From assembly GCA_024278435.1 (NCBI GenBank), contig JAJRTD010000374.1, positions 1-6,485 of the forward strand: 6,485 bases of DNA. The letters are read 5' to 3'. This document shows positions 1 through 6,262 of the stretch, piece by piece. A model generated the notes under the pieces. That model did no database searches. It was not told the DNA's origin and was given only the letters and a program-made list of their open reading frames with translations. Position 1 is the stretch's first letter. Every line of letters begins with the position of its first letter. Source of the DNA: Gammaproteobacteria bacterium (GTDB lineage: Bacteria; Pseudomonadota; Gammaproteobacteria; SZUA-229). The position numbers were made by a program, and so were the translations under genes.

Positions 1-29
1 CAACGGCCCAACAAAACATTACTCTTTCT

Positions 30-62
30 AAAAACCTGCGCATGCCAGGATCACAGGTCTTC
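30..62 (-). terminator. Second copy of the T-run hairpin
   Basis: This is an identical copy of the hairpin at 119-151, one repeat unit (89 bp) further on. GAAGACCTG at 62-54 faces CAGGTTTTT at 38-30. In the decayed third copy next to ispE the stem is largely lost, so only the perfect copies carry it. Confidence 0.25.
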
Positions 63-99
63 TTAAACGGCTGCTGCCTTACCGCCTGGCAACGGCCCA
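33..99 (-). pseudogene. Degenerate tRNA-Gln-like sequence (repeat copy 1/2 junction)
   Basis: This is the second occurrence of the element at 122-188. It differs only by T for C at the ninth base of the tRNA-like part (position 91, minus strand). It has the same acceptor strand, the same D-arm, the same extra bases in place of an anticodon loop, and the same missing 3' acceptor. A third occurrence begins at position 10 and runs leftward off the window, showing only TGGGCCGTTG. That truncated one could be another pseudo-copy or the start of an intact tRNA-Gln gene. Confidence 0.48.
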
Positions 100-118
100 A
101 CAAAACATTACTCTTTCT

Positions 119-151
119 AAAAACCTGCGCATGCCAGGATCACAGGTCTTC
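119..151 (-). terminator. Hairpin with T-run downstream of ispE (terminator-like)
   Basis: On the minus strand GAAGACCTG (151-143) can pair with CAGGTTTTT (127-119): nine pairs, two of them G-T, around a 15-base loop. The core ACCTG/CAGGT is followed at once by a T-run. This lies about 80 bases beyond the ispE stop, so it could end the lbcA-lolB-ispE transcript. The stem is weak and most of the Ts lie inside it, so efficient termination is doubtful. Confidence 0.3.
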
Positions 152-188
152 TTAAACGGCTGCTGCCTTACCGCCTGGCGACGGCCCA
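122..188 (-). pseudogene. Degenerate tRNA-Gln-like sequence (repeat copy 2/3 junction)
   Basis: On the minus strand, 188-160 reads like the 5' part of a proteobacterial tRNA-Gln. It has an acceptor strand TGGGCCG, then TC, then a D-arm GCCAGGCGGTAAGGC whose GCC and GGC pair. A second block at 141-122 (GATCCTGGCATGCGCAGGTT) resembles the 3' anticodon stem, variable loop and T-stem of the same tRNA. The two blocks are separated by about 18 bases where only about 5-6 belong, so there is no anticodon loop. The T-loop is TTTTTAG, and no CGGCCCA acceptor partner or CCA follows. It cannot fold as a functional tRNA. The tRNA identity rests on remembered family sequences; a tRNA-Gln next to ispE is known in Pseudomonas. 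The second block could instead derive from the ispE flank, which it also resembles. Confidence 0.5.
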
Positions 189-228
189 ACAAAACATTAC
201 TCTTTCTGAAACCTGTACATGACCCAAA

Positions 229-1125
229 TCACAGTCCTTTACCCGTTTGAGCTTCCATAAAGTGATGCAATGGCGAGCGGTTTAATCCTTTTGCCACAAA
301 GCGGGTCCAGGACCCGATTTGTGTATTTTTTCTGATTTTCTGCAAAACATCGTCGGCGCAGGCTTTTGTTGCAAACCCCGAAAACACCGCGGCGCCTGTA
401 CCGCTCATCCGCGCCTCTGAATAATTATTAATTATATCAATGGCTTGCGAAACCATCGGGTAGCTTTCAACCACTACCGGTGTACACACATTCCGCCACT
501 CACGCCGCGAAAGGTCGCATAGTTTGATGGCAGAACAATCCCGTGTCAAATCCGGATGACTGAACACTTCTTTTGTGGAAACATGCACCGGCGGAACCAG
601 TACCAGGTACCAGTTTTCATCCAGTGTCAGCGGCTGCAGTTTTTCCCCCACGCCTTCGGCAAATGCGGCAAAACCACGGACAAAAACCGGTACATCGGCA
701 CCCAGCGCCAGGCCGATGTCTGCCAGCTGGTTTATACTGAAATTCATCTGCCAGAGTTGATTCAGGGCCAGCAGCGTGGTAGCCGCATCAGAGCTGCCGC
801 CACCGAGGCCGGCACCCATGGGAATATGCTTTTCCAGGTTAATATCAACACCGAACACTTGCTCGCTGTCCGGATGCAGCTGCTGCCAGCGCTGGCGCAA
901 CCGTTTCGCTGCCCGTACAATGATGTCGTTATCTTCTGCAACGGCAAAACCGTCACAGGCACGTGTAATCTGCTGATCATTCCTGGGGGAGAATTCCAGC
1001 CAGTCACAAAAATCAATAAACTGGAAAACGGTCTGCAGCTCATGGTAGCCATCATCACGGCGGCCGGTAATATGCAGCATCAGGTTTATTTTTGCCGGAG
1101 CCGGCCAGCGCTGCCTAGCCACCAC
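229..1125 (-). CDS. ispE: 4-diphosphocytidyl-2-C-methyl-D-erythritol kinase
   Basis: IspE is a cytoplasmic GHMP-family kinase. It phosphorylates the 2-hydroxyl of CDP-methylerythritol using ATP, a middle step of the MEP (non-mevalonate) isoprenoid pathway. The 298-residue product shows the family signatures: PAKINL at residues 10-15 with the conserved Lys12; DGYHELQT near 25-32; the ATP-binding loop PMGAGLGGGSSDAA near 102-115; GADVP at 142-146 with the expected catalytic Asp144; and MSGTGAAVF near 240-248. The start is GTG at 1125, with a second GTG at 1122 directly after it and GGGG a few bases upstream. The only nearby ATG is out of frame. The gene lies 27 bases after lolB on the same strand, implying cotranscription. 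It is about 15 residues longer than E. coli IspE, including an eight-residue tail after SPLHHFM. The codons of that tail enter the region resembling the adjacent repeats. Confidence 0.97.
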   Translation of the reverse strand: MVARQRWPAPAKINLMLHITGRRDDGYHELQTVFQFIDFCDWLEFSPRNDQQITRACDGFAVAEDNDIIVRAAKRLRQRWQQLHPDSEQVFGVDINLEKHIPMGAGLGGGSSDAATTLLALNQLWQMNFSINQLADIGLALGADVPVFVRGFAAFAEGVGEKLQPLTLDENWYLVLVPPVHVSTKEVFSHPDLTRDCSAIKLCDLSRREWRNVCTPVVVESYPMVSQAIDIINNYSEARMSGTGAAVFSGFATKACADDVLQKIRKNTQIGSWTRFVAKGLNRSPLHHFMEAQTGKGL

Positions 1126-1152
1126 TGGGCCCCGTTGCGAAGTGCATTAGCA

Positions 1153-1785
1153 TCAGTTATCGATCAGCCATTGCCTGAGTATCAGCCGGATATCCAGCTC
1201 TTCATTATCATCCCGTGTCAGGTAAAGCGCATGTGGCAGCAATATTTTTGTGCCGGTGTATTTTTTCAGTTCAACATTCCAGCCGCCCTGTTTAATGGTA
1301 TGCAACAGGCCCCGGCTGTTCCAGCTTATCTGCTCAACAGGCAAAGCGCTGGCCGGTAGACCGCGAATCCAGTCTTTGACCGCGCTAACGGGCAGATCCA
1401 CGTCCAGGGTGGCCGCGAAAACACCATCAATGTTATCAATAATTCTTTTTTTACCATCGGGATAACGTATTTCTGCCAGCGTATTGTCACCCTGAACCAG
1501 GTAAGTGCCGGCCGCAAGCGGAGCAATCAGGCGAATCGAGAACTCATCACCGGACTGTTTCCAGATAATATCCATTGTGCCGCCCTCGGTTTCAGTCTGC
1601 ACACCGAGGCGGCCTCTGAGCTCCCAGAGCTGAATCTGTTTGCGCTGCTGTTGCTGCTTATTCCAGCCGGCCGGTGGCGTTGAAACGACTTCGCCGCTCT
1701 CCTGCTGTTCTTCTATGGTGGCACAGGAGGCCAGCAATAAACTGCCCAGGACCAGCACCGGTAAAAAAGTAAAAAAACGAATCAT
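1153..1785 (-). CDS. lolB: Outer-membrane lipoprotein insertion receptor LolB
   Basis: LolB is the outer-membrane end of the Lol pathway. It accepts lipoproteins from periplasmic LolA and inserts them into the inner leaflet of the outer membrane. I start it at the ATG at 1785, giving 210 residues (E. coli LolB is about 207). The N-terminus is then a clean lipoprotein signal: MIR, a hydrophobic core, and the lipobox LAS-Cys with Cys21. Residue +2 is Ala, not the Asp that would retain it in the inner membrane. The mature part matches the family: WELRGRLGVQ near 54-63, APLAAGTYLVQG near 88-99 (region of the protruding loop), a WIRGLP motif near 139-144, and a C-terminal LILRQW. An in-frame TTG at 1815 would add ten residues ahead of the signal peptide and is less likely. 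No clear Shine-Dalgarno is visible. It sits 61 bases after the TPR lipoprotein gene and 27 bases before ispE. Confidence 0.93.
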   Translation of the reverse strand: MIRFFTFLPVLVLGSLLLASCATIEEQQESGEVVSTPPAGWNKQQQQRKQIQLWELRGRLGVQTETEGGTMDIIWKQSGDEFSIRLIAPLAAGTYLVQGDNTLAEIRYPDGKKRIIDNIDGVFAATLDVDLPVSAVKDWIRGLPASALPVEQISWNSRGLLHTIKQGGWNVELKKYTGTKILLPHALYLTRDDNEELDIRLILRQWLIDN

Positions 1786-1801
1786 AAGATTGTCAGCACA
1801 G

Positions 1802-1833
1802 ATCAGGCTGGTCAAATGCCAGGCTGATGCCTG
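1802..1833 (-). other. Two mutually exclusive hairpins before lolB
   Basis: In the 61-base gap between lbcA and lolB, the minus-strand RNA can form CAGGC-ATCA-GCCTG (1833-1820), a five-pair stem with a four-base loop. Alternatively it can form ATCAG-C-CTGG / CCAG-C-CTGAT (1828-1802), nine pairs with one C-C mismatch and a seven-base loop. They share 1820-1828, so only one can form at a time. The second ends 16 bases before the lolB ATG. No T-run follows, so this is not a terminator. It could affect RNA processing or lolB translation, or be chance. Confidence 0.4.
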
Positions 1834-1846
1834 TGGTTACCGTTCC

Positions 1847-3643
1847 TCAGGGATTTATACGTTTCAGTGTTTCTATCAGTACCGGGTTGTCTGCATTTTG
1901 CGCCTTGCCCTTTTTCCAGACTTCGCGGGCCTTGTCTTTCTGGCCGATATACCACAGGACTTCACCGTAATGCGCGGCGATTTCCGCATCTTCGAGTTTT
2001 TCAAAAGCCATGGACAGCCATTTCACCGCTTCATCCATTTTACCCAGGCGGTAGTTAACCCAGCCCAGGCTGTCGAGGATTGCGGGATCGCCCGGCGCCA
2101 GCTCGGATGCCCGCTCAATATAACCCAGCGCTTCTTTATAGCGGGTAGTACGGTCAGCCAGGGTATAACCCAGGGCGTTGAGAGCATCGGCATTTTTAGG
2201 TTCGATGGTAATTACTTTTTTCAGGTCGGCTTCCGCCATGTCCAGCCGGTCAATTTTTTCTGCCATCAAACCGCGTGCATACAACAGCATCGTGTCATCC
2301 GGTTTCTGCTGCAGGGCACGGCTATACATTTCGACCCCGTCTTTATAACGTTTTTCACCTCGGAGGATTTCACCCTGTGCCAGATAGGCTTTTACCCGCA
2401 GTGACCAGTCAACCTGATCCTCTGCCAGTGACTCAAGCTTGGCCAGTCCTTCCTCTGTTTTGCCCAGCATGGAGAGCAAAAGGCCGATACGCAACTGGGC
2501 ATCAAAGGTATATTCATCACTGTTTACCCGCAGGTAATAGGCAACGGCTTTTTTATTCTCACCCTGGTTCTGTGCAATACGACCAAGATAGTAATTGGAA
2601 ACGGACACTTTCTGGTCCATTTCGACCAGCTGCTGTAGTGTGTCCGACGCTTCATCGAGCTGCTTGGCTTCGATATATAACAGAGCCAGGCTTAAGGTAA
2701 CCGTAGCATCTTCCGGCAGGTTCTCATGCAGGATTGAATACTGCTCTATTGCCGCCTCAATATTCATCTGTTCAACCAGCATTCGTGCATACTGCATACG
2801 CAAGGCATTATTATCCGGGTATTCTTCCAGCACCTGCTTGATCAGCCGGGCAGCTTCTTCATTTTTACCCTGTGCCGTCAGGATCCGGGCCTTGATAATA
2901 AGCACTTCATTTAACGACGGGTCGGTTTCCAGCGCTTCATCAAGCAGCGCAATCGCCTCGTTATAGTTTTTTAACTGAGCGGCATAACGTGACTGCAGGA
3001 TCAACAGGTGTACGCGGTTATCACCGGTTTTATCCAGCCGGTCCAGAACAACGTAGGCATCTTCCGGTGTTGCTTCTTTCTCCAGCAGCTGTTTTACCGC
3101 CAGCGCCACATTAACCGGCTTCTCGTGGGTGCTATCCAGAATTTTCTGGATGTAGGGCACCGCCTTTTCCGGCTGTCCCAGTTTCAGGTAGGTAATGGCA
3201 TACATCTGCGGCAGGTCAATCGAGTCCGGCTCCAGCTCGCGCCAGCGATCCAGCGCAACCAGCGCTTCCTCATATTTTTTACCGTATAAAGCGATATAGG
3301 CGGTGCGTGCTGCAATGCGGCTGTCATCAATGGTTTTGGCAGACTCCTCGTAATAATGCAACGAGGTTTCAATGTCACCGCTGTTACCGGCAAACTCGGC
3401 CGCCAGCAGGTTAAACAGCTCATCACCTTCCAGGTTTACCTGCTTGTCAGTAACCCCTGTTTTAATCGCCTGGCTGTCATCGTTATTCCCTGTATCGCCG
3501 GTGGCGGCAGACTCCGTGGCCTTTGCACTGCCAGTTTCTTCACTATCACTCGCTGTTGTCAGCGTGTTACAGGCAGACAGAGCCAGCGGCGCAATTAACA
3601 CCAGAGATAAGGAAAGCTTAGGGTTCCACCTGAATTTACGCAC
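1847..3643 (-). CDS. lbcA: TPR-repeat outer-membrane lipoprotein, LbcA-like
   Basis: This is a periplasm-facing lipoprotein built almost entirely of tetratricopeptide repeats, which are protein-protein interaction modules. Position and architecture match P. aeruginosa PA4667 (LbcA), upstream of lolB-ispE and divergent from hemA. There it binds the protease CtpA and helps it degrade cell-wall hydrolases. I infer the same role here. The GTG at 3643 gives MRKFRWNPK, a hydrophobic stretch and the lipobox LSAC (Cys25, +2 Asn), a normal lipoprotein signal. An acidic Ser/Thr-rich linker of about 45 residues follows, then helical repeats to the end. The last repeats are clearest, for example NALGYTLADR, DPAILDSLGWVNYRLG and AAHYGEVLWYIGQ. 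In-frame ATG 3700 and TTG 3709 would extend it to 617 or 620 residues, but add an extra AT-rich hydrophobic segment before the signal. No start has a good Shine-Dalgarno. It is probably the first gene of its operon. The TPR lipoprotein call is secure; the LbcA name is less so. Confidence 0.85.
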   Translation of the reverse strand: MRKFRWNPKLSLSLVLIAPLALSACNTLTTASDSEETGSAKATESAATGDTGNNDDSQAIKTGVTDKQVNLEGDELFNLLAAEFAGNSGDIETSLHYYEESAKTIDDSRIAARTAYIALYGKKYEEALVALDRWRELEPDSIDLPQMYAITYLKLGQPEKAVPYIQKILDSTHEKPVNVALAVKQLLEKEATPEDAYVVLDRLDKTGDNRVHLLILQSRYAAQLKNYNEAIALLDEALETDPSLNEVLIIKARILTAQGKNEEAARLIKQVLEEYPDNNALRMQYARMLVEQMNIEAAIEQYSILHENLPEDATVTLSLALLYIEAKQLDEASDTLQQLVEMDQKVSVSNYYLGRIAQNQGENKKAVAYYLRVNSDEYTFDAQLRIGLLLSMLGKTEEGLAKLESLAEDQVDWSLRVKAYLAQGEILRGEKRYKDGVEMYSRALQQKPDDTMLLYARGLMAEKIDRLDMAEADLKKVITIEPKNADALNALGYTLADRTTRYKEALGYIERASELAPGDPAILDSLGWVNYRLGKMDEAVKWLSMAFEKLEDAEIAAHYGEVLWYIGQKDKAREVWKKGKAQNADNPVLIETLKRINP

Positions 3644-3766
3644 CCGTTTCAGAACTAAACGACTGATAATAAAAACAATAACATAATTAATTTTTGGCAT
3701 ATCTAGCAATCATATAAACAACATCCGTACAAATATAACGCATTTTCTCAAGATAAATACAATATA

Positions 3767-3790
3767 AACCGTTAAATCGGTTAAATTAAC
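3767..3790. promoter_or_regulatory. Overlapping dyads, possible operator
   Basis: Two inverted repeats overlap: AACCG at 3767-3771 with CGGTT at 3778-3782, and the palindrome GTTAA-A-TTAAC at 3780-3790. GTTAAAT also occurs as a direct repeat at 3771-3777 and 3780-3786, a nine-base step. The site lies between the two divergent genes, as expected for a shared operator, but the region is AT-rich and short dyads arise easily. I cannot name a regulator. Confidence 0.3.
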
Positions 3791-3809
3791 TAAAAATACC
3801 GGAATTGGC

Positions 3810-3838
3810 TTGAGTTAAGTGCATGCATCCCTCAAAAT
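3810..3838 (+). promoter_or_regulatory. Candidate sigma70 promoter for hemA-prfA-prmC
   Basis: TTGAGT at 3810-3815 (four of six with TTGACA) and CAAAAT at 3833-3838 (four of six with TATAAT) are 17 bases apart. Transcription would begin near 3845, leaving a leader of about 34 bases before the ATG at 3879. That would exclude the upstream in-frame GTG at 3819 as a start. Confidence 0.35.
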
Positions 3839-3878
3839 TGCCCGTTTTCCCGTAAGTTTACTATTCCGCAAACCATTT

Positions 3879-5159
3879 ATGTCCTTGATTACACTGGGTA
3901 TCAACCATAAAACCGCGCCGCTTGATCTGCGCGAACGGCTTGCGTTCACCCCGCAAACTTTGCCGGAAGCACTGCAAAGTCTGAAAAAACTCGAGCATGT
4001 GGAAGAAGTCAGCATCCTTTCAACCTGTAATCGTACCGAGCTGTATTGTGCAACTTCTGAAGATAACGACAAGGCAATTGTGCAATGGTTCAGCGAGTTT
4101 CATGGCCTTGATGAAAACCAGATAAGGGAACACATATATATCCACTCCCATGAAGATACCATACGCCACGCCATGGAAGTGGCCAGCGGGCTGGATTCAA
4201 TGGTACTGGGTGAGCCGCAAATTGCCGGCCAGATGAAAGACGCCTACGCACTGGCAAGTAAACACGGCACCATCGGCCGCCTGCTGGGCAAGTTGTTCCA
4301 GCGTGCGTTCGCCGTATCCAAGCAGGTGCGCACCGATACCGATATAGGCTCCAGCCCGGTGTCGGTGGCATTTGCCGCTGTCAGCCTGGCCAAACAGATT
4401 TTTGGCGACCTGCAACAGACCACGGTTTTACTGGTCGGTGCCGGCGAGACCATTGAACTGGCTGCCCGCCACCTGCACGCCCAGGGCGTGAAAAACGTCA
4501 TTATTGCCAACCGCAGTATCGAGCGCGCACAGAAGCTGGCCGAGGAATTCCAGGGCGAGGCCATCAGCCTGCAGCATATCAGCGAACACCTGCACCGCAG
4601 CGACATCGTTATTGCCTCTACTGCCAGCCCGCTGCCGATCATCGGTAAAGGCACCGTGGAACGCGCCCTGAAGCAACGCAGGCACGAACCGATTTTTATG
4701 GTCGACCTTGCCGTGCCGCGAGACATTGAACCCGAGGTCAACGACCTGGACGATGTGTATCTCTACAGCGTTGATGACCTGCGTTCCGTGATTGAAGAAA
4801 ATATGGAAAACCGGCTGCAGGCGGCCGAACAGGCGCGTGAGATTATTGATATCCAGGTCATTCATTTTCTTGACTGGCAGAAGTCGCTGGACGCGGTTGA
4901 TGTTATCTCCCAGGTGCGCAGGCATACCCAGTCGCTGAGCAACGAAGTTTTAAACAAGGCAAAAAAACAGCTGGCTGCAGGGCATGACCCGGAAGAGGTG
5001 CTCGACTTTCTTGCCAATACCCTGACCAACAAGTTTCTACATCAACCCAGTATCCAGCTGCGCCAGGCAAGCCAGGACGACCGTAAAGATATTTTAAACA
5101 TCGCGCAGAAGCTGCTTATCGATAGTGACACCGATGATAACCAGAGTAATACTGATTAA
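3879..5159 (+). CDS. hemA: Glutamyl-tRNA reductase
   Basis: HemA reduces Glu-tRNA(Glu) with NADPH to glutamate-1-semialdehyde, the first committed step of C5-pathway tetrapyrrole (heme) synthesis in the cytoplasm. The ATG at 3879 gives 426 residues beginning [14 protein letters not shown], which lines up with known family N-termini (E. coli, 418 residues). The in-frame GTG at 3819 adds 20 residues with no family counterpart. Visible features: [10 protein letters not shown] with the nucleophilic Cys50; a His at residue 97 in the conserved position before [17 protein letters not shown] (about 102-118); the NADPH-binding loop GAGETIEL at 187-194; and a C-terminal helical dimerisation domain with [13 protein letters not shown]. 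No key residue is missing. No clear Shine-Dalgarno precedes the start. Its TAA stop overlaps the prfA ATG by one base. In enteric bacteria the enzyme is controlled by heme-dependent proteolysis; nothing here shows whether that applies. Confidence 0.98.
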   Translation: MSLITLGINHKTAPLDLRERLAFTPQTLPEALQSLKKLEHVEEVSILSTCNRTELYCATSEDNDKAIVQWFSEFHGLDENQIREHIYIHSHEDTIRHAMEVASGLDSMVLGEPQIAGQMKDAYALASKHGTIGRLLGKLFQRAFAVSKQVRTDTDIGSSPVSVAFAAVSLAKQIFGDLQQTTVLLVGAGETIELAARHLHAQGVKNVIIANRSIERAQKLAEEFQGEAISLQHISEHLHRSDIVIASTASPLPIIGKGTVERALKQRRHEPIFMVDLAVPRDIEPEVNDLDDVYLYSVDDLRSVIEENMENRLQAAEQAREIIDIQVIHFLDWQKSLDAVDVISQVRRHTQSLSNEVLNKAKKQLAAGHDPEEVLDFLANTLTNKFLHQPSIQLRQASQDDRKDILNIAQKLLIDSDTDDNQSNTD

Positions 5160-6244
5160 TGAAAACATCCATACTGAACAAGTTGCACAACCTGCTGGAT
5201 CGCCATGAAGAAATTTCCGGCCTGCTTGCCGACCCGGATGTTATCGGCGACCAGAACCAGTTCCGCGCCCTGTCACAGGAATACTCGCAGCTGGAACCGG
5301 TGGTGAACTGCTTCCAGCAATACAACAGCGCGCAGGAAGATCTTGCCGCCGCTGAAGACATGCTGAAGGATGATGACCCCGACGTTCGTGAAATGGCACT
5401 CGAAGAGAAAAAAGAAGCCGGTGAAAGAATTGTCGGGCTGGAAACCGAGCTGCAAAAATTACTACTGCCCAAGGATCCGCATGATGACAGCAATATCTTT
5501 CTTGAAGTGCGCGCCGGCACCGGTGGTGACGAGGCCGCCATTTTTGCCGGCGACCTGTTCCGCATGTATTCACGTTTTGCCGAGCTCAAGGGCTGGAAAA
5601 TTGAAATCATCAACCAGAACCTGGGCGACCACGGCGGCTACAGGGAAATCATTGCCCGCATTATCGGCAACGGCGCCTATTCCCAGTTGAAATTCGAGTC
5701 CGGCGCCCACCGCGTGCAACGGGTACCGGAAACCGAATCACAGGGACGGGTACATACCTCGGCCGCCACCGTGGCCGTGTTACCGGAAGTGGACGATGTT
5801 GAGCAAATCGAAATCAACCCTGCTGATCTGCGTGTTGATACCTACCGCGCTTCCGGCGCCGGTGGACAGCACGTCAACAAAACCGACTCCGCGGTACGCC
5901 TGACCCATATCCCGACCGGCACCGTGGTGGAATGCCAGGACGAACGCTCACAGCATAAAAACAAGGCACGTGCCATGTCGCTGCTGCAGGCGCGAATTAT
6001 GGATGCGGAAATTGAAAAGCAGCAGAAGGAACAGGCGCAGACAAGAAAAAGCCTGGTCGGCAGTGGCGACCGTTCGGAACGTATCCGCACCTACAACTAC
6101 CCGCAGGGCCGGGTGACCGATCACCGCATCAATCTCACCCTGTATAAACTCGACGAAATCATTCAGGGCGACCTGGGGCAGATCATCGAACCGCTGGTTA
6201 ATGAATACCAGGCGGAACTGCTGGCCACCCTGTCCGACGAATAA
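5159..6244 (+). CDS. prfA: Peptide chain release factor 1 (RF1)
   Basis: RF1 reads UAA and UAG stop codons in the ribosomal A site and triggers hydrolysis of peptidyl-tRNA. The 361-residue product has the normal family length (E. coli 360). It has an N-terminal helical domain, then the codon-reading PxT motif as PET at 190-192 within [10 protein letters not shown]. The catalytic loop SGAGGQHVN follows, with GGQ at 235-237 and Gln237 as the residue PrmC methylates. Conserved [13 protein letters not shown] and the C-terminal RTYNFPQGR-like [14 protein letters not shown] are also present. PET rather than PAT is common among RF1 proteins. The start ATG overlaps the hemA stop (TAATG) and has only a weak AGAG upstream, so translational coupling to hemA is likely. 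prmC follows in the same transcript. Confidence 0.99.
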   Translation: MKTSILNKLHNLLDRHEEISGLLADPDVIGDQNQFRALSQEYSQLEPVVNCFQQYNSAQEDLAAAEDMLKDDDPDVREMALEEKKEAGERIVGLETELQKLLLPKDPHDDSNIFLEVRAGTGGDEAAIFAGDLFRMYSRFAELKGWKIEIINQNLGDHGGYREIIARIIGNGAYSQLKFESGAHRVQRVPETESQGRVHTSAATVAVLPEVDDVEQIEINPADLRVDTYRASGAGGQHVNKTDSAVRLTHIPTGTVVECQDERSQHKNKARAMSLLQARIMDAEIEKQQKEQAQTRKSLVGSGDRSERIRTYNYPQGRVTDHRINLTLYKLDEIIQGDLGQIIEPLVNEYQAELLATLSDE

Positions 6245-6262
6245 AACATTCTGTTTATTGTG

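Larger units (their letters stand above)
1..208. repeat. 89-bp tandem repeat, two perfect copies and one decayed copy
   Basis: Copy 1 spans 1-89 and copy 2 spans 90-178, and I find them identical base for base. Copy 3 starts at 179 with one substitution (G for A at 180). It matches fully to about 208, then diverges while remaining recognisably similar to about 245, which takes it across the ispE stop codon. Read on the minus strand, each unit is about 29 bases resembling the 5' part of a tRNA-Gln, then about 60 bases resembling the end of ispE and its downstream flank. The array runs off the left edge, so the copy number is unknown. Perfect identity of adjacent copies suggests recent duplication or homogenisation. 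An assembly artefact at a contig end is also possible. A precedent is the tyrT locus of E. coli, where downstream repeats each contain a piece of tRNA-Tyr. Confidence 0.95.
3644..3878. promoter_or_regulatory. AT-rich divergent promoter region of the lbcA and hemA operons
   Basis: About 235 bases separate the two preferred start codons and must hold both promoters. Leftward, two weak sigma70-like options are visible. One is TATATT (3737-3732, minus) as a -10 box with no good -35. The other is TTGCTA (3709-3704) with TATGTT (3685-3680), spaced 18, which would fit a start at 3643 with a leader of about 30 bases. Rightward, the best candidate is listed separately at 3810-3838. Overlapping dyads lie between them at 3767-3790. 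Confidence 0.5.

Noticed and set aside
122..188. Intact tRNA-Gln gene
   Set aside because: There is no anticodon arm, no normal T-loop and no 3' acceptor strand or CCA, so it cannot fold as a tRNA.
1..208. CRISPR-like array
   Set aside because: The whole 89-bp unit repeats with no variable spacers, and no cas gene is present.
556..1359. Plus-strand open frame of 267 codons
   Set aside because: It runs antisense across ispE and the lolB end, whose minus-strand products carry clear family motifs. Its own product shows no recognisable domain.
1640..2404. Plus-strand open frame of 254 codons
   Set aside because: It is antisense to the lolB signal peptide and the LbcA C-terminal repeats, with no recognisable domain. 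It is best explained as a shadow frame.
3823..3855. Ten-codon leader peptide ORF upstream of hemA
   Set aside because: It has no Shine-Dalgarno and no run of regulatory codons, and it lies mostly upstream of the predicted transcription start near 3845.
3819..3878. Twenty-residue N-terminal extension of HemA from GTG
   Set aside because: The family N-terminus aligns at the ATG at 3879, and the GTG falls inside the best promoter candidate.
5726..5734. PET in place of PAT in the RF1 stop-codon reading motif
   Set aside because: The middle position of PxT varies among bacterial RF1 proteins and PET is common, so specificity is not expected to change.
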